Shown: positions 9,784 to 17,824 of the stretch, piece after piece
How positions within the stretch are numbered: position 1 is the first letter of the stretch
How the letters are laid out: every line of letters starts with the position of its first letter
Origin: Alteromonas abrolhosensis
Lineage (GTDB): Bacteria > Pseudomonadota > Gammaproteobacteria > Enterobacterales > Alteromonadaceae
Assembly (NCBI RefSeq): GCF_001953635.1
Contig: NZ_MEJH01000003.1
Span: 449,197-513,196, forward strand
DNA length: 64,000 bases
Reading direction: 5' to 3'
Program-made: the position numbers and the translations under genes
The notes under the pieces: generated by a model
Seen by the model: only the letters and a program-made list of their open reading frames with translations
What the model was told of the DNA's origin: nothing
Database searches by the model: none

Positions 9784-10536
9784 TCAGCTCATTTTTCTTA
9801 TTGAGCTTGCCGGTGCAATACGCATGATCCAGTGAAGGATGGCCCACGGCCAGCTTGGTACAAACGCATTCGCTTTTTCTTTATTGATTGCATTGACCAT
9901 CGCGCGACAGCCCACATCTGTATCAACAATAAACGGCACCTTCTCTACTTTTTCGTTTATTTCGCTACGAATAAAACCGGGGTGAATACAGGTGACTTTA
10001 ATTGGCGTATTCATTACATCCATTCGAATGCCTTCAGTCATAGATGTAAGGCCCGCTTTTGTTGCTGCGTATACGGTCATGGCGCGTCTAAAACCGCGCA
10101 CCGCGCTTATAGATGAAATCGTTACCAGATGACCACTATTTTGCGCCCTAAAGATAGCCATTGCCGCTTCACATTGTGCTAGCGCCGACACAAAGTTAGT
10201 CACCGCCGTTTGCTTGTTAGCGTGAAAATACCCCGTACCAATCGACGCGCCCTTGCCCATTCCTGCGTTCACAATAACTCTATCAAGGGTTCCCATGTCA
10301 TCTTTGAATGCGTCAAACACTTCAAACACCGCATCGTGATCATTGACATCCAGCGAGCGAATATACACGTCAATGTTTGGGTTAATGGCATGCAGCTCTT
10401 CTTTCAGTTTTTCTAAGTTCTCAAAGCGCCTTGCGCAGAGGGCTAGGTTACATCCCTGTTTAGCAAACTCAATTGCCATGCCCTTACCTAGGCCTGAACT
10501 CGCGCCCGTTATCAGAATATTGCGTCTTGTTGTCAT
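9784..10536 (-). CDS. Short-chain dehydrogenase/reductase (SDR), first of two
   Basis: A 250-aa classical SDR. It has the nucleotide-binding TGASSGLG at residues 10-17, NAG at 90-92, a catalytic Ser in ISSISAV and YAATK at 156-160 (Tyr156, Lys160). ARRF after the second strand suggests NADP(H) preference, which is an inference. Its ATG shares one base with the stop of the upstream kinase gene (TAATG), so the two are coupled. The substrate is unknown; the pairing with an APH-type kinase recalls the LvaD-LvaA pair of levulinate catabolism. Confidence 0.85.
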   Translation of the reverse strand: MTTRRNILITGASSGLGKGMAIEFAKQGCNLALCARRFENLEKLKEELHAINPNIDVYIRSLDVNDHDAVFEVFDAFKDDMGTLDRVIVNAGMGKGASIGTGYFHANKQTAVTNFVSALAQCEAAMAIFRAQNSGHLVTISSISAVRGFRRAMTVYAATKAGLTSMTEGIRMDVMNTPIKVTCIHPGFIRSEINEKVEKVPFIVDTDVGCRAMVNAINKEKANAFVPSWPWAILHWIMRIAPASSIRKMS

Positions 10537-11666
10537 TATCGTTTTCCTGATGCTTTAATGGCCTTATTACAACGCCACATTAAGTAATGAATGAAGATCC
10601 AAAAATTTTTGAATGCTGGATTATTAGTTTGCTTGTGGTGATAGCGATAGTAGATTTGCTGGGCAATACCGGCTAAACGAAAAAGTCCGTACACCTCGTA
10701 AAAAGTAAAATCTTCTACATCAATCTCCATTTCTTTGCAGTAATACGCCACAACTTGTTTACGAGTAAGCATTCCCGGTAAGTGAGTTGGCTGACGACGT
10801 GTAGATTGTGCTAAAAAGTCATCATCCGCTTGTACCCAATACGCCAAGGAGTTGCCTAAGTCCATAAGCGGGTCGCCCAAGGTGGCCAGTTCCCAGTCCA
10901 ACACACCGATAATTTGTGTATAGTTATCTGGCTTTAACACCACGTTGTCGAACCGGAAGTCATTGTGCGTAATACAAATGCGTTCATTAGCGGGCATGTG
11001 GTTTTCTAACCAGCGCATTATTTTTTTACCCGAGGGGACATTCCAGGTTTTTGCTTTACTATAGCGTTCGCTCCACCCGCTTATTTGGCGTTCTATGTAG
11101 CCAGCACCTTTACCTAAGTGCTCAAGCCCCGCTTTCTTATAATCCACTTTATGAAGCTCGATTATGCTATCAAGTACATTAGTGCAGAGCTGTTTGGTTT
11201 GCTGCTCGGACGTGTTTAAGCCTTTGGGTAAGTTCTTACGTGGTATCACGCCGGTAAACTTCTCCATTACGTAAAACTCTGTGCCTATAACGCTCTCGTC
11301 CTCACAAAGCCCGAGCATCTCTGGCACATAGCGATAAACAGGCTTTAGCGCATGCTGTAACCGATACTCCCGCCCCATATCGTGGGCCCCTTTGGCTTTA
11401 GTACCTGCCGGTGCTCGACGCAAAATTAGGGATGTTTGCTCGCTATGGTCTTGTTCACTGCTTTGATAGTCCAAGCAGTACGTCCAATTAGAAGCGCCAC
11501 CAGAATACTGAGTGACTTTAGGCAAAATATCGGCACTTCGTAGAGCGGCTGCCACTGATGGACTAGAACCACTAATATTTTCCTGAAGCCAATTGTGTAC
11601 TGCGCTGACGTCTAGTTCTTCGCCCACACGCACGCTGTCGGCTTTATCTACCACGTGTTGTTGCAT
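10536..11666 (-). CDS. APH-family phosphotransferase (LvaA/ACAD10-ACAD11-like kinase)
   Basis: A 376-aa protein of the aminoglycoside-phosphotransferase/choline-kinase fold. The N-lobe contains QYSGGASNWTYCL and LILRRAP; the catalytic loop HNDFRFDNV (His234, Asp236, Asn241) is followed by the metal-binding LDWELATLGDPLMDL (Asp257). This is the subgroup related to the kinase domain of ACAD10/11 and to bacterial LvaA, which phosphorylate 4-hydroxyacyl-CoA; it does not look like an antibiotic-resistance enzyme. It is coupled to the downstream SDR by a 1-nt overlap. Three 15-nt tandem repeats lie just upstream of the start. Confidence 0.85.
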   Translation of the reverse strand: MQQHVVDKADSVRVGEELDVSAVHNWLQENISGSSPSVAAALRSADILPKVTQYSGGASNWTYCLDYQSSEQDHSEQTSLILRRAPAGTKAKGAHDMGREYRLQHALKPVYRYVPEMLGLCEDESVIGTEFYVMEKFTGVIPRKNLPKGLNTSEQQTKQLCTNVLDSIIELHKVDYKKAGLEHLGKGAGYIERQISGWSERYSKAKTWNVPSGKKIMRWLENHMPANERICITHNDFRFDNVVLKPDNYTQIIGVLDWELATLGDPLMDLGNSLAYWVQADDDFLAQSTRRQPTHLPGMLTRKQVVAYYCKEMEIDVEDFTFYEVYGLFRLAGIAQQIYYRYHHKQTNNPAFKNFWIFIHYLMWRCNKAIKASGKR

Positions 11667-11681
11667 ATATTTTCTTCTTTT

Positions 11682-11726
11682 AATTCTGTTTCTTTCAATT
11701 TTGTTTCTTTTAAATCTGTTTCGAGG
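11682..11726. repeat. Three tandem 15-nt repeats upstream of the kinase gene
   Basis: Units AATTCTGTTTCTTTC, AATTTTGTTTCTTTT and AAATCTGTTTCGAGG follow one another without a gap. In mRNA sense (minus strand) they form a purine-rich leader (AAAGAAAC core) ending about 15 nt before the kinase ATG. They may affect translation initiation or be a slippage product. Confidence 0.6.
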
Positions 11727-11876
11727 GACTTACTCAACCTGCCTACTTAAAATACCCACTCAAAACTTTTGGCTCAACGATACTTCTATTCTCGGTTTGT
11801 GACTGCACAAGTGCAGCTCAACTATCAGCTTCGAGCAGTTTGCCAACAAAAATAGGTGAGCACGTTTCCGTTTTGA

Positions 11877-12707
11877 CTAACTCTGCTTTTCCATTGCACG
11901 CTTCATCATCTTCGTTTGATTAAGCATATTTTTGATATAACGCTGGGTTGGCAGCAGCTTCTTTAACAGGAAAGCGCGTTTGCCCAGTTTATGGGTAAGA
12001 ATAAGAAATTGCTTTTTATTGACTTGTTGATAAATAGACTCGGCCACTTCTTCTTTCGTCATGTCTGCCTTAGCGAAGAATTTATTGAGCATTTTGTGCG
12101 ACGCAGGGTTGGTGCTGCGCATCGACTCATCTAAATTCGTTTTAAAGAAGCTTGGACAAACTACACTAACGTCAATATTGTCAGGGGCTAATTCCAATTT
12201 CATGGTTTCAGAAAACGATACCACTGCGGCTTTAACCGCGTTATAACTTCCCATATAAGGAATAGGCGTTAGTCCTGCTTGCGATGCAATATTTATGAAA
12301 TAACCACCACCTTGCTCTCGCATTAAAGGTAAGAGTGCACGACTGACTCGCACCATACCTAACACGTTAATATCAAACACCCACTGCCACTGCTCAATGC
12401 TTTCATCTAGAAGACTACCACCAGAAGCGACACCCGCATTATTAAATACGAAGTCAACGCCTCCCCAACGAGTTTTCATAGTATGCGCTAACGTTTGAAC
12501 TTCATTTTCAGAGGTTATATCGCAATGGATGTAAAACGCATTGGCACCTTGGGCAGTTAGCATATTTACCGCTTCATCGCCTCTTTCTTGGTTAATGTCG
12601 GCAATGCAAATGTCTAACCCCTCGTCTTTGCCCGCCCACTTTTCCGCCCACTTAAGGGCAATGGCCTGACCTAAACCGGTAGCGCCACCGGTAATCAATA
12701 TGCGCAT
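11877..12707 (-). CDS. Short-chain dehydrogenase/reductase (SDR), second of two
   Basis: A 276-aa classical SDR: TGGATGLG at residues 6-13, NNAG at 89-92, and catalytic Ser142, Tyr155 and Lys159 (YNAVK). ADINQ after the second strand (Asp37) suggests NAD(H) use, an inference. The tail (about residues 235-276) is rich in Lys, Leu and Met and could be amphipathic and membrane-associating. It is probably transcribed with the kinase and the first SDR, although a 210-bp gap intervenes. It differs clearly from the first SDR, so it is not a recent duplicate. Confidence 0.85.
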   Translation of the reverse strand: MRILITGGATGLGQAIALKWAEKWAGKDEGLDICIADINQERGDEAVNMLTAQGANAFYIHCDITSENEVQTLAHTMKTRWGGVDFVFNNAGVASGGSLLDESIEQWQWVFDINVLGMVRVSRALLPLMREQGGGYFINIASQAGLTPIPYMGSYNAVKAAVVSFSETMKLELAPDNIDVSVVCPSFFKTNLDESMRSTNPASHKMLNKFFAKADMTKEEVAESIYQQVNKKQFLILTHKLGKRAFLLKKLLPTQRYIKNMLNQTKMMKRAMEKQS

Positions 12708-12834
12708 GATGTGTTTCCTAACTGTTCTTGTTTCATTATTCTTGTATCGGCGTTTATGTTTAGTTGCGCTTTATTGTGTTAAGCGCTTATCAGTAGTCCA
12801 TAATTCTCTCGAATTGACCGCTTTATCAATCCAA

Positions 12835-13734
12835 TCAAACTGATTCCGTCTTTTGCAGTGACACTGATGGCTGTTCGTTACGCATTTTTCGTTTTGCCCA
12901 CAGGGCCAATAGTGCGGGCCCGATGTACATTGCTACGCCATATACACCAGGTGCAATCGCGAAATCATGCGCATCTAAAAAGGTAATACATATCAGCATT
13001 GCAAGCGCCGCGTTTTGCACGCCTATTTCAATGGCTAGCGTTAACGAGTCTTTAAATGCTAGGTTTGAAAGCTTAGCAAGCCCGAGCCCTAACAAAACCG
13101 ATGATAAATTTAACGTTAAGCAAACCAAAAACGCGCGTTCAAAGGACGCGGCTAAATTATTTCTCTCTGAAACCAGCACGCCCACAATCATGAGCAACAT
13201 AAAGTACATGGAAAACTGCCGAAAGAAGCTTTCAGTTTTAGTAGCAAACCTGCTATTAAAGCGACGAATGGTCATGCCTATAGTGACCGGTACAATTGAT
13301 ATACCAACCAGCCCGATCACTGTTTGAATAATAGAAAAGTCTGGCGTGTTTTCTTTTACAAAGTAGTCAAGAGCAAATTGAATGATAAATGGCGTTGAGA
13401 AAACGCAAGCGATGGTAGAGATAGCGGTTAAGCTTACTGAAAGGGCCAAATTTGCTTTTGCGACGTGGCTGATTAAATTACTGGTCGTGCCGCCTGGGCA
13501 TGCCGCTAAAACCATAACGCCAACTGCAATATAATCGGGTAGTTCAAAAACAAAGCACAGTCCTAGCGCCATCATAGGCAGCAAAATGATTTGACCTATA
13601 AAACCTGTTAATACTGCTTTAGGCGCTTTAAGTAATCGGGCAAAGTCAGAAAGGGTCAGCGTTAGCCCCATACCAAACATAACAAATGCCAACGCTAGAG
13701 GTAACAACACCTCGGTAAGTACAGATGCCTGCAT
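12835..13734 (-). CDS. Bile acid:sodium symporter family (BASS) transporter
   Basis: About 299 aa, polytopic, with the BASS features FVMFGMGLTLTLSDF near the N terminus, LAACPGGTTSNLISHVAKANLALSVSLTAIST in the middle and EIGVQNAALAMLI toward the end. Members move bile acids, pantoate, pyruvate or other organic anions with Na+. ATG 13734 has AAGGGG 7 nt upstream and is preferred to the in-frame GTG at 13740. It is divergent from the LysR gene, its likely regulator. The cargo is unknown; neighbouring SDR and kinase genes suggest a carboxylate destined for catabolism. Confidence 0.85.
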   Translation of the reverse strand: MQASVLTEVLLPLALAFVMFGMGLTLTLSDFARLLKAPKAVLTGFIGQIILLPMMALGLCFVFELPDYIAVGVMVLAACPGGTTSNLISHVAKANLALSVSLTAISTIACVFSTPFIIQFALDYFVKENTPDFSIIQTVIGLVGISIVPVTIGMTIRRFNSRFATKTESFFRQFSMYFMLLMIVGVLVSERNNLAASFERAFLVCLTLNLSSVLLGLGLAKLSNLAFKDSLTLAIEIGVQNAALAMLICITFLDAHDFAIAPGVYGVAMYIGPALLALWAKRKMRNEQPSVSLQKTESV

Positions 13735-13832
13735 GCACACGCCCCTTACAAAAGAAGCCTCTATTAAAGAAACCTTTTATTAACATTTAAGCCAGTGTAC
13801 TCTGTTTAATAATAAATAAAAATGATGCCTTA

Positions 13833-13848
13833 TTATGGAAACCCATAA
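13833..13848. promoter_or_regulatory. Dyad in the BASS/LysR divergent region, possible LysR-type operator
   Basis: TTATGG-AAAC-CCATAA, a perfect 6-bp dyad containing two overlapping T-N11-A arrangements, ending 5 bp before the LysR ATG. The position fits autorepression and control of the divergent transporter. Only one such site is evident by eye. Confidence 0.45.
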
Positions 13849-13853
13849 ATAAT

Positions 13854-14759
13854 ATGCATGGAAAATTAGATCTAAATTTGTTTGTTGTGCTGCGCGCGGT
13901 CTACGTTCAGGGCAGCATTACGAAAGCCGCCAACGCACTGCATATCACTCAGCCTGCGGTGAGTCACGCCTTAGGTCGCCTGCGAGAGAAGTTTGATGAT
14001 CCGCTGTTTATTCGTCATGGACGACAAGTCGTGCCTACCCCATTTTGCCAAGGCATTATTACATCGGTTGTGAAATCAATAGAGACCCTTGAAAGCACGT
14101 TAAAAGGCAAAGTGGGCTTTGATATTAGTGATAACCCCCGTCAGGTGAACCTTGGCTTGAGAGATATTTTAGAATCTATATTTTTTCCTGTGCTTATTCC
14201 TGAGCTTATAAGACATACTCCCAATATCACGGTGAATAGCAGACAAGTTACCTGGCCAGAGCTTGCTCCCGCATTAGCCGCTAAAGAGCTTGATATCGTA
14301 ATTGACGCGTTAGTTCCCACCAGCCGTGACATTCGTTCACAGTTTATCTGCGAAGAAACGTTTGTCGTGGTATGCGCGCCTAGCAATAGCTACGTAGAAA
14401 ACCCGAGTATCAAGAGCTACTCACTTGCACAGCATGCGCTTGTATCTTTAAAAGACTCTAAATTGGATACGGTTGATCTAGCCCTTGCCCAGCACAATTT
14501 ACATCGCAACATCGCATTGCAGTGTGAACACTACTTTGCCGCCGTTAACGTGGTTAGCCAATGCGATCTTTTACTGACCATGCCAACGCGATTCGCCCAA
14601 CAATTCAGTAATAAATTCGATATCGAAATTCTGCCCCTTCCATTTGACGTCCCCCCACTCCCCGTGCACATGTACTGGCACAAACACGCCGATGAAGACT
14701 TAGTGAATGTATGGATGCGGGATAAACTTTTAGAAGTGGCGAATAAGTTGGGGTTATAG
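13854..14759 (+). CDS. LysR-family transcriptional regulator
   Basis: A 301-aa protein with the N-terminal LysR winged helix (LDLNLFVVLRAVYVQGSITKAANALHITQPAVSHALGRLREKFDDPLF, roughly residues 5-52, NodD/LeuO-like subgroup) and a periplasmic-binding-protein-like effector domain. It is divergent from the BASS transporter, which with the SDR/kinase genes is the probable target; the inducer is unknown. There is no clear Shine-Dalgarno before the ATG; a dyad overlaps the ribosome-binding region. Confidence 0.92.
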   Translation: MHGKLDLNLFVVLRAVYVQGSITKAANALHITQPAVSHALGRLREKFDDPLFIRHGRQVVPTPFCQGIITSVVKSIETLESTLKGKVGFDISDNPRQVNLGLRDILESIFFPVLIPELIRHTPNITVNSRQVTWPELAPALAAKELDIVIDALVPTSRDIRSQFICEETFVVVCAPSNSYVENPSIKSYSLAQHALVSLKDSKLDTVDLALAQHNLHRNIALQCEHYFAAVNVVSQCDLLLTMPTRFAQQFSNKFDIEILPLPFDVPPLPVHMYWHKHADEDLVNVWMRDKLLEVANKLGL

Positions 14760-14774
14760 CGCGTATTTGTGTTG

Positions 14775-14830
14775 CTGTAACACAATGGTCAAGCAAGCGT
14801 CACGGTAGTGTCAATTTGCAAACCTATAGT
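14775..14830 (+). promoter_or_regulatory. Pho-box array and -10 element upstream of the PlcP-like gene
   Basis: Four 7-bp units, CTGTAAC (14775), TGGTCAA (14786), GCGTCAC (14797) and GTGTCAA (14808), repeat at exactly 11 nt with 4-nt spacers, the architecture of PhoB sites (consensus CTGTCAT-N4 repeated). TATAGT (14825-14830) begins 10 bp after the last unit, close to the spacing of Pho promoters. Predicted start near 14837. Individual units match the consensus at 4 to 5 of 7 positions, so the evidence lies in the periodicity and placement. Confidence 0.68.
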
Positions 14831-14862
14831 GACGATCCAAGGCATCGCTTTGGGAAACCGCT

Positions 14863-15660
14863 ATGAAAAAGACACACTATCGTACGCTTTGGCTTTCAGA
14901 TATCCATTTAGGGAATCGCGACTGCAAAGCTGAATACTTACTTTCCTTTCTTAATAGCATAACCGTAGACACCCTCTATTTGGTGGGTGATATTGTTGAT
15001 ATGTGGCAAATGTCCAAACAATTTCGCTGGCCAAAGGCGCACAATCAAGTCATGCATAAATTCATGCAAATGAGTCAGGAAGGCACCCGTGTGGTGTACC
15101 TGCCCGGAAACCACGATGAGCCAATTCAGTCTTATTCGGGTATGGCCTTCGGTGATATAGAAATAGAGCGAGAGTTGGTTCACACCACAGCACAAGGGAA
15201 GCGTTATTTAGTCTTACATGGCGACCAGTTCGATGGTGATGTGACTATGGGCAAATTCCATGCGTGGATTGGCGATAAAGGTTACGACCTATTGCTCTTT
15301 CTTAACAGAGAGTTTAATCGCCTACGTGCGTGGCGCAAGCGAGAATACTGGTCACTTGCAGGCTATATTAAAAAGCACATTAAGGGCGCGAATGAAGCGA
15401 TTACTCGTTATAGAGAGGCATGCTGTAGGCGCGCCGATGAAGTGGGGCTCGACGGTGTTGTGTGTGGCCATATTCATCACCCTGAAAGCAGCATTGAAAA
15501 CGGCATTCACTATATTAATGATGGGGACTGGATAGAAAACTGTAGTGCACTGTTAGAAGATGTGAACGGTAACTTATCTCTTATTCATTACCTTGATTCA
15601 TTGGAGTCAGCCACAGTAACACCAATTACAACCAAAACCTCTCGCTCAGAAGCAGCTTAG
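14863..15660 (+). CDS. plcP: Calcineurin-type metallophosphoesterase, PlcP-like phospholipase C (LpxH superfamily)
   Basis: A 265-aa soluble protein with all metallophosphoesterase blocks: SDIHLG (D, H), GDIVD, GNHDE, LHGDQFD and GHIHHPE. It also has RDCKAEYLLSFL, LYLVGDIVDMW, FRWPKAHNQVMHK and INDGDWIENCSAL, which I associate with the PlcP branch of the LpxH superfamily. PlcP of Sinorhizobium and marine bacteria cleaves phosphatidylcholine and phosphatidylethanolamine to diacylglycerol in phosphate starvation. Automatic annotation often calls these proteins UDP-2,3-diacylglucosamine diphosphatase, which remains the alternative. The Pho-box array upstream and the OlsF-like neighbour favour PlcP. 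No agt-type glycosyltransferase is adjacent. Confidence 0.72.
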   Translation: MKKTHYRTLWLSDIHLGNRDCKAEYLLSFLNSITVDTLYLVGDIVDMWQMSKQFRWPKAHNQVMHKFMQMSQEGTRVVYLPGNHDEPIQSYSGMAFGDIEIERELVHTTAQGKRYLVLHGDQFDGDVTMGKFHAWIGDKGYDLLLFLNREFNRLRAWRKREYWSLAGYIKKHIKGANEAITRYREACCRRADEVGLDGVVCGHIHHPESSIENGIHYINDGDWIENCSALLEDVNGNLSLIHYLDSLESATVTPITTKTSRSEAA

Positions 15661-15675
15661 TTTGCATTAGACAAG

Positions 15676-15701
15676 TGGGGCGTTACCGGCCCCAGACTTT
15701 T
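15676..15701 (+). terminator. Possible terminator after plcP
   Basis: TGGGGC / GTTACCG / GCCCCA stem 16 nt after the stop, followed by GACTTTT. The stem is short and the T tract weak. Confidence 0.5.
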
Positions 15702-15746
15702 GCTACTCAACAAGCAACAAGTTAATTCCAAACCTATCCATCAAGG

Positions 15747-15794
15747 TTAGAGCCTGTTGTCCTGTGCCCCTCATCATAGGTCAACAGGCTCTAA
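15747..15794. repeat. Perfect 13-bp inverted repeat between plcP and olsF
   Basis: Arms TTAGAGCCTGTTG (15747-15759) and CAACAGGCTCTAA (15782-15794) enclose a 22-nt loop. There is no T tract, so it is not a standard terminator. The right arm with its flank (GGTCAACAGGCTCTAA) resembles a segment at 24768-24782 (minus strand), and ACAGGCTCTAAT recurs at 30125-30136, suggesting a short dispersed repeat family. Confidence 0.75.
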
Positions 15795-15810
15795 TTACAA
15801 CATTTTAACA

Positions 15811-15839
15811 CTGTCAAATAACTGCCATGAAACTGTGTG
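15811..15839 (+). promoter_or_regulatory. Pho box upstream of olsF
   Basis: CTGTCAA (15811), CTGCCAT (15822) and CTGTGTG (15833) are spaced at exactly 11 nt with AT-rich 4-nt spacers ATAA and GAAA. The first two units match the PhoB half-site consensus CTGTCAT at 6 of 7 positions each. The -10 is unclear: CATTGC lies at the expected distance and TATTGT at 15861-15866 is further away. The in-frame ATG at 15827 falls inside this box, an argument for translation starting at 15896. Confidence 0.7.
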
Positions 15840-15895
15840 AAAAACGTCACATTGCCCTGCTATTGTTCGCCAAAACCGGAAGAGAAACAGGTTCT

Positions 15896-17614
15896 ATGTT
15901 TACTGTAAATGACGTACTGAACAAGCATTATCCTCAAGTAGCGAACAACCCCATTCTATTTAAGTCGCTGTCTTTCGCTTTAAGGCACCTACTCCATGAA
16001 CGTGAAATTACCGAATTTGGTGAAGCCTATCCGCATTACGAAGATATCGATTTCGTAGAGCAAGTGCTGGAATATTTCAATATCAGCTACTCCACGCGCG
16101 ATGTAGAAAAAGAACGTATTCCAAGTGAAGGCAGAGTGGTGATTATCGCGAACCATCCGATTGGCTCACTCGATGCTCTTGCGCTTATAAAATTGGTTAG
16201 TGAAGTACGTCACGACTTAAAGGTGGTTGCCAATGAAATGCTTATGGCCATTAAACCGCTTCACGATATGCTGCTCCCTGTAAACAATATGCAGGGAGGC
16301 ACACCAAAACAGCATTTATCGGCAATCCAAAAACACCTTAACAGCGACGGCGCCATACTGATTTTTCCTGCCGGTGAAGTTTCTCGATTGCGCCCGCAAG
16401 GTGTTCGCGACACCAGATGGCACACAGGTTTTTTACGCATTGCAAAGCAAGCAAAAGCGCCGATATTGCCGGTTTATATAGACGCGAAAAATAGCCCACT
16501 CTTTTACGGCGTGTCCATGGTATATAAGCCTTTAGCCACTGCGCTGCTCGTGAAAGAGATGTTCAAACAGCGTAAGAAGCATTTACCTATGCGCATTGGC
16601 GAACTTATTCCATTTGAAGCGTACCAGCAAACCAATATACCGCTAAAAGAGCAGGTAAAGTTATTTAAGCGCCATCTGTATCGCATTGGCAGTAACAAGA
16701 AAGGCGTATTTGAAACACAGGCTTCTATTGCCATGCCAGAAGACAGAAAAGAACTGGCCCGCGCTATGCGAGACTGCGAACATTTAGGTGAAACTGGCGA
16801 CGGAAAATCAATTTATCTATACCAACACAAAAGTTGCTCTCCGATAATGCGAGAGATTGGCCGGCTGCGAGAAGTTGCGTTTCGCGCTGTGGGCGAAGGT
16901 ACCAATAAGCGTAGAGACATCGATCAGTACGACTCCCACTATTATCACCTTGTACTTTGGGATGACAACGATTTGGAAATTGCAGGAGCCTACCGCTTTG
17001 GCGACGCTGAGCTTTTGACAGCGCCAGAGCATCCTACCGGGCTCTACTCCGCCACCCTGTTTAACTACGGCAAGAACAACGATAAACTTTTCAAGGAAGG
17101 CTTAGAGTTGGGGCGAAGCTTTGTCCAGCCTCGCTACTGGGGAAAGCGTAGCTTAGATTATTTGTGGTTTGGCATAGGCGCATTTTTAAGCCGCTACCCT
17201 AAGTATCGCTATCTTTTTGGGGCGGTTTCGCTAAGTAATGCTTACCCCGAACCCGCTAAAGACCTGTTAGTACAATTCTATTCCACGTATTTTCCTGCCA
17301 AATTTGGCGAGGTGACCTGTAAGCGCCCTTATCAAATGGCGCAAGATACCTTGCATCAATTCACGGGTAACGACTACAAGGCGGAGTTTACGCAGTTGAA
17401 GCATTTACTGGCTAACATGGGCGTAAACGTGCCAACACTGTATAAACAGTATTCTGAAGTAACTAAAAACGGCGGTGTGGCGTTTTTAGGTTTTAACGTA
17501 GATCCCGATTTCAATGATTGTATCGACGGACTAGTCGTGGTTGATATGCAAACGCTTACTGAGAAAAAACGCAAACGCTATTTAACAGATATTCAGCTTA
17601 AGGCGTCTGCGTAA
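15896..17614 (+). CDS. olsF: OlsF-like bifunctional ornithine-lipid synthase (O-acyltransferase + N-acyltransferase)
   Basis: A 572-aa two-domain protein. The N-terminal half is a PlsC-type acyltransferase (VVIIANHPIGSLDALALIKLV with His87 and Asp93; later FPAGEVSRLRPQG); the C-terminal half is a GNAT/OlsB-like N-acyltransferase (REIGRLREVAFRAVGEGTNKRRDIDQYD, ELGRSFVQPRYWGKRSLDYLW). This order is that of OlsF of Serratia and Vibrio cholerae, which makes phosphorus-free ornithine lipids by N- then O-acylating ornithine. The frame is open from 15827, but that ATG lies in the Pho box; ATG 15896 is preferred. Placed next to the PlcP-like gene. Confidence 0.85.
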   Translation: MFTVNDVLNKHYPQVANNPILFKSLSFALRHLLHEREITEFGEAYPHYEDIDFVEQVLEYFNISYSTRDVEKERIPSEGRVVIIANHPIGSLDALALIKLVSEVRHDLKVVANEMLMAIKPLHDMLLPVNNMQGGTPKQHLSAIQKHLNSDGAILIFPAGEVSRLRPQGVRDTRWHTGFLRIAKQAKAPILPVYIDAKNSPLFYGVSMVYKPLATALLVKEMFKQRKKHLPMRIGELIPFEAYQQTNIPLKEQVKLFKRHLYRIGSNKKGVFETQASIAMPEDRKELARAMRDCEHLGETGDGKSIYLYQHKSCSPIMREIGRLREVAFRAVGEGTNKRRDIDQYDSHYYHLVLWDDNDLEIAGAYRFGDAELLTAPEHPTGLYSATLFNYGKNNDKLFKEGLELGRSFVQPRYWGKRSLDYLWFGIGAFLSRYPKYRYLFGAVSLSNAYPEPAKDLLVQFYSTYFPAKFGEVTCKRPYQMAQDTLHQFTGNDYKAEFTQLKHLLANMGVNVPTLYKQYSEVTKNGGVAFLGFNVDPDFNDCIDGLVVVDMQTLTEKKRKRYLTDIQLKASA

Positions 17615-17758
17615 ATTATCCATAAGGCCCAGTTAAGTTTTGGTTTTCGTTTTAGTTTTAGCTTCAAATTCAACTGGGAGCCTTGTGATGAGCATGGGTA
17701 ACAGGAGCCATCGTTTTATTCACCGTGATATCAATAGCAGATTGACCCGTGATTCATC

Positions 17759-17797
17759 AAAAAGGGAGGGGGTTGCTAGTCCCTCCCTTTTATTTAT
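17759..17797. terminator. Bidirectional terminator between olsF and dapE
   Basis: AAAAGGGAGGG / GGTTGCTAGT / CCCTCCCTTTT followed by ATTTAT. It lies between convergent genes with A/T runs on both sides, and can serve olsF (plus) and dapE (minus). Confidence 0.88.
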
Positions 17798-17824
17798 CTT
17801 CCACCTAGCCAAATTGAGCAGTAC

